A stretch of 64,000 bases of DNA, from assembly GCA_916700875.1 (NCBI GenBank), contig CAKAKS010000004.1:15300444-15364443 (forward strand), in the 5' to 3' direction. The position numbers and the translations under genes are program-made. Shown here in pieces: positions 61,029-64,000 of the stretch (position 1 is its first letter; each line of letters opens with the position of its first letter). The notes beneath the pieces were generated by a model that was not told where the DNA came from, did no database searches, and saw only the letters and a list, made by a program, of their open reading frames with translations. The DNA is from Sebastes aleutianus (taxonomy: Eukaryota; Chordata; Actinopteri; Perciformes; Sebastidae).

Positions 61029-61372
61029 GTCTGCAATGATTATTTTCATTATAATCTGTCGATTATTTTTTCGATTAATTGATTAGTTGTTTGGTCCATA
61101 ACATGTTAGAATAGGTGGAAAATGTCGATCAGTGTTTCCCAAAGCCCAAGATGACATCTTAAAATGTCTTTTTTTGTCCACAACTCAAAGATATTCAGTT
61201 TACTGTCATAGAGGAGTAAAGAAACCAGAAAGTATTCACATTTAAGAAGCTGGAATCCAAGAATTTTGACTTTTTTTTTCTTTAAAAATTACTCAAACAG
61301 ATTAATGGATTATCAAAATAGTTGGCCATTAATTTAATAGTTGATAACTAATCAATTAATCATTGCAGCTCT
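61029..61372. mobile_element. MITE with GCTGCAAC-type ends, second copy
   Basis: Shares TTAGTTGTTTGGTC, GATCAGTGTTTC, CAAAGCCCAAGATGAC and CACAACTCAAAGATATTCAG with 44950-45282. The ends are decayed (GGTCTGCAATGATT). Confidence 0.8.
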
Positions 61373-63223
61373 AACAGAAACTAACATACTGTGCATTTAT
61401 TGCTGTGTAAAACATTGCATATAAGTTGAAGCCTGTGTTCTTTTTGTGAAAGTCACCACCTGCGTCAGCTTGGTTCTGATTAAAAGCACTGCCAAGTATC
61501 AGTAGACGCCAACTGGCCTGTGACAGTTGGCGCCAGGTTTAGGGGAGAAGGCAGAAAGGTGTTGAAGGATAGCGCAGTTGGAGGCTGATAGCAGGACGCA
61601 AGTATTCAAAACAAAAACAAGCCACTAAAGCGGTAGAAATTCCTTTCCCATCTCCTATCTTTCTGCTTGGAAAATAGTTGGAATTATTGATCCCATCTAT
61701 TTTTCCAGTTGCTACCCAACGTGATTCTGCAGTGGCTGAGGAGGAGAAAGCACAAGAAGACAATTCAGCGTAGGGTTGAAAGCAGCACATTGTTCACGAG
61801 GGGTGTTTACTGTCTGTCAGCAGCGGTGCTTGGCAGCGGTGGCTCTGGGTTTACATAAGTGTTCAGTGTGATGGAGCGGGCTGGTTGAAGTGACAGCAGA
61901 TTCCACAGAGACTTTGACTGAGAAAGCCCATCTGCTGCTGAACACGCATGAGGACGGGAGGCATGGGAGCGTTCCAGGATCCCTGCAACTCCCTGCATGT
62001 GTACATAACAGACAGTGGAAGCAACACTGCCTTCAAACTAAAAAAATGTGCCTTCAGTTTGTGTTAGGACTGAATGATGCTGACAAAATCACATACCTGA
62101 ATAATAATGTCAATATATTGGAGGTGACTATTTGTATTGTTAAGAGATTTCCTGCAAGAAATGTAATCAATCAGCAATGTCATTTTATTTTAACACCCCC
62201 CATTTAGCATTTATAAGCAGTATACAAACAATGAATTAACGGTTTCTAACACACTGTAATATAGTTGTAATGTCTTAAGCGTATATGAGGATGTGAATAT
62301 AATAATAATCCATAAAATTGTTCCATTTAACTGTAATTAAACCTTCAAGAATATGAAAAGTAAACATGTTTGCTATATTATATTATTATAATAAGCACAT
62401 TCTGAGATGATGTCTGGTCTCACACCATGATATTAATATTACAACTACATATCTTAATCTGTATGACAGAGACTGATTAATCAATATTAATCGGTTTGAT
62501 TGATGCCATTTTGAGATAATTAACAAAATAATAAATAAATAAATAATCAAACAAAAATTTTATAGTTAAAATTTTGTTATCTTATTTTTATTTTAGATCA
62601 TTTGTAAGTCAGTTAGTAGTTGTAGAAGTACTATGATGTGTCATTTTGCGGCCTTTTGAACACCAGTCAAAGCTGGTATTCAGTCATGAAAGAAACCCTT
62701 GAGAAAGTGTGACTTCTAAAAATAGACATAAGGCCTTTTTCACACAAGACATTTTGACTCGTCACAGCGAGACGAGCAGATGAATGATGCCTGAATTCCA
62801 TTTAGCTGCTTCAGTTTCGGCGTCCTGGTATTGTGCACGCTGACTCAGTCTCACACTGTCATGGTTTACTGGCACACTTGAAGAACAGAGCCATTGCTGG
62901 TGTTACGTATAAGCACCAACACCTGTGCTTTTCCTACTATGACAAAATAACTGTACGCTGTGAAAAAGGCTTATTAGTTTGAATCATATATAGCAAAACA
63001 TTGAGGACTCTCTGTGTATTAGGATAAAGAGTTGAACTATTCTTCACTGATTTGAAGACCACACAACCCTCCCCCTCACCGTCAGCCCTTCATCATCTAC
63101 GTAATCTGGAGAAAACTGGGCAATTTATTGCATTAATCACAATGGATTAGCAAATTTCATTGCTTAGTCACGCTCACAAAGCCCCACTTCAAAGGCTCAG
63201 CAGCATTTACCACTGCTCTGAAT

Positions 63224-63225
<2 letters not shown>
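61373..63225 (+). other. Intron 1 of the unidentified gene, right part
   Basis: AT-rich around 62200-62620. No exon, RNA or element ends recognised. Confidence 0.35.

Positions 63226-63268
<43 letters not shown>
63226..63268. repeat. (CA)n microsatellite
   Basis: About 21 uninterrupted CA units. Confidence 0.95.
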
Positions 63269-63273
<5 letters not shown>

Positions 63274-63758
63274 TAAAGCTGAACTTAGCACAACACCACC
63301 CCGACCTGGGCCTCCTCTCTCCTTGGACATTGAAATACAGCACCAAGGACAAATGCATGTAGTGTTCTCAGTGAAAGATGTTTTAGTCCTCTGGATCCTG
63401 TGCACACTGAGGGATGTTTGTCTTTCTGTTTATCTGTGTCTCTAACCTTTATTCTCTCTGTCCCTCTTCTGTCACATACAAACACAGAAGGCATTGTACT
63501 TTAAACCACAATAGTTCATTCTCATGCTCCCATCCTTTTAAGCATACTGCATGTCTTTTACATGCCAATGTTCTTCTCAGGAATTAATTGCACAGCTTTT
63601 CTACATATTTCTCTCTCTAGTTATCTGGAGTTGTCTTATCTGCTTTTATCTGAGCAGCAAATTCAATTTCCACATAGTAACCTTTGAAGAGGATCATTAA
63701 TTCTTCTATGATGCAACACGCAAAGATTTCTAAAATGAATCTCTGTTTGGTTTTGCAG

Positions 63759-64000
63759 GCAGAACAACAGGACAGGGTCTTGTCCACAAGCGAAGACTCT
63801 CTCCCGGGCCTCCACAACTCTAAAGCTGACCCGCTGATCCGAAGCCGTCCCCTCAGTGATATATACCCGTTCCATGGTCATGCTGACAGAAGTGCAGTCC
63901 CGTGTCTGCTGTCTGGGTGTGGCGCCCAAGTACAGCCTGCAGGTTCTGAAGAAAGCAGATTGAATGGCATCAACTCCTCCGCCTGGTCCAACCCGGTTAT
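63759..64000 (+). CDS. Internal exon of an unidentified gene (partial, runs off the window)
   Basis: After a pyrimidine-rich tract and TTTTGCAG acceptor (63751-63758), only phase 0 stays open to the window end: 80 codons beginning AEQQDRVLSTSEDSLPGLHN. The other two phases stop within 80 bases. The peptide is Ser/Pro/Gly-rich and looks disordered, with a possible RSRPLSD phosphosite. Phase 0 matches the predicted first exon ending at 56911. I do not recognise the protein. By human synteny of C1QTNF9, spata13 would be a candidate, but nothing in the residues confirms this. An untranslated or alternative first exon is equally possible. Confidence 0.5.

Noticed and set aside
1..64000. CRISPR arrays, operons, prophage or bacterial mobile elements
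   Set aside because: No regularly spaced repeats of that type and all genes are intron-bearing vertebrate genes; the 45 bp and 120 bp arrays are head-to-tail repeats without spacers.

Overview
The window is nuclear DNA of a ray-finned (probably percomorph) fish. Multi-exon genes have GT-AG introns and encode proteins closest to vertebrate families. Short interspersed repeats typical of teleost genomes fill the introns and intergenic space. No prokaryotic operon, CRISPR array, rRNA or convincing tRNA was seen, and I found no candidate for a wholly new biological system. The interest lies in gene architecture and in layered repeat structures.

Layout. 1-26990 is a gene-poor flank holding a LINE fragment, several MITE-like elements (one set nested three deep), microsatellites and some blocks that look like conserved non-coding DNA. 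26990-36760 is ythdf3 on the minus strand, five coding exons, 637 aa, encoding a cytoplasmic m6A reader with an unusual Gln/His-alternating tract. 36760-40100 is AT-rich spacer with a 120-125 bp tandem array and a minisatellite. 40155-46143 is abhd10 on the plus strand, five exons, 290 aa, a mitochondrial serine hydrolase; its intron 2 carries a duplication, an L2-type LINE piece and a near-perfect 76 bp inverted repeat. 48060-51957 is tagln3 (plus strand, four coding exons, 199 aa, a calponin-family actin-binding protein). 53226-54552 is c1qtnf9 (plus strand, three exons, 339 aa, a secreted collagen/C1q adipokine-type protein). From about 56290 a promoter-like region and a first exon lead through a 6.8 kb intron to an internal exon at 63759 that runs off the window; this gene is not identified.

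The genes do not form a pathway. From general knowledge of human maps, abhd10 and tagln3 are neighbours on chromosome 3, ythdf3 lies on chromosome 8 and C1QTNF9 on chromosome 13, so the window seems to join three ancestral linkage blocks. Exon boundaries were read by eye from splice signals, reading phase and family similarity; no alignment or transcript data were available. Repeat family names are from memory of typical sequence features and are tentative.
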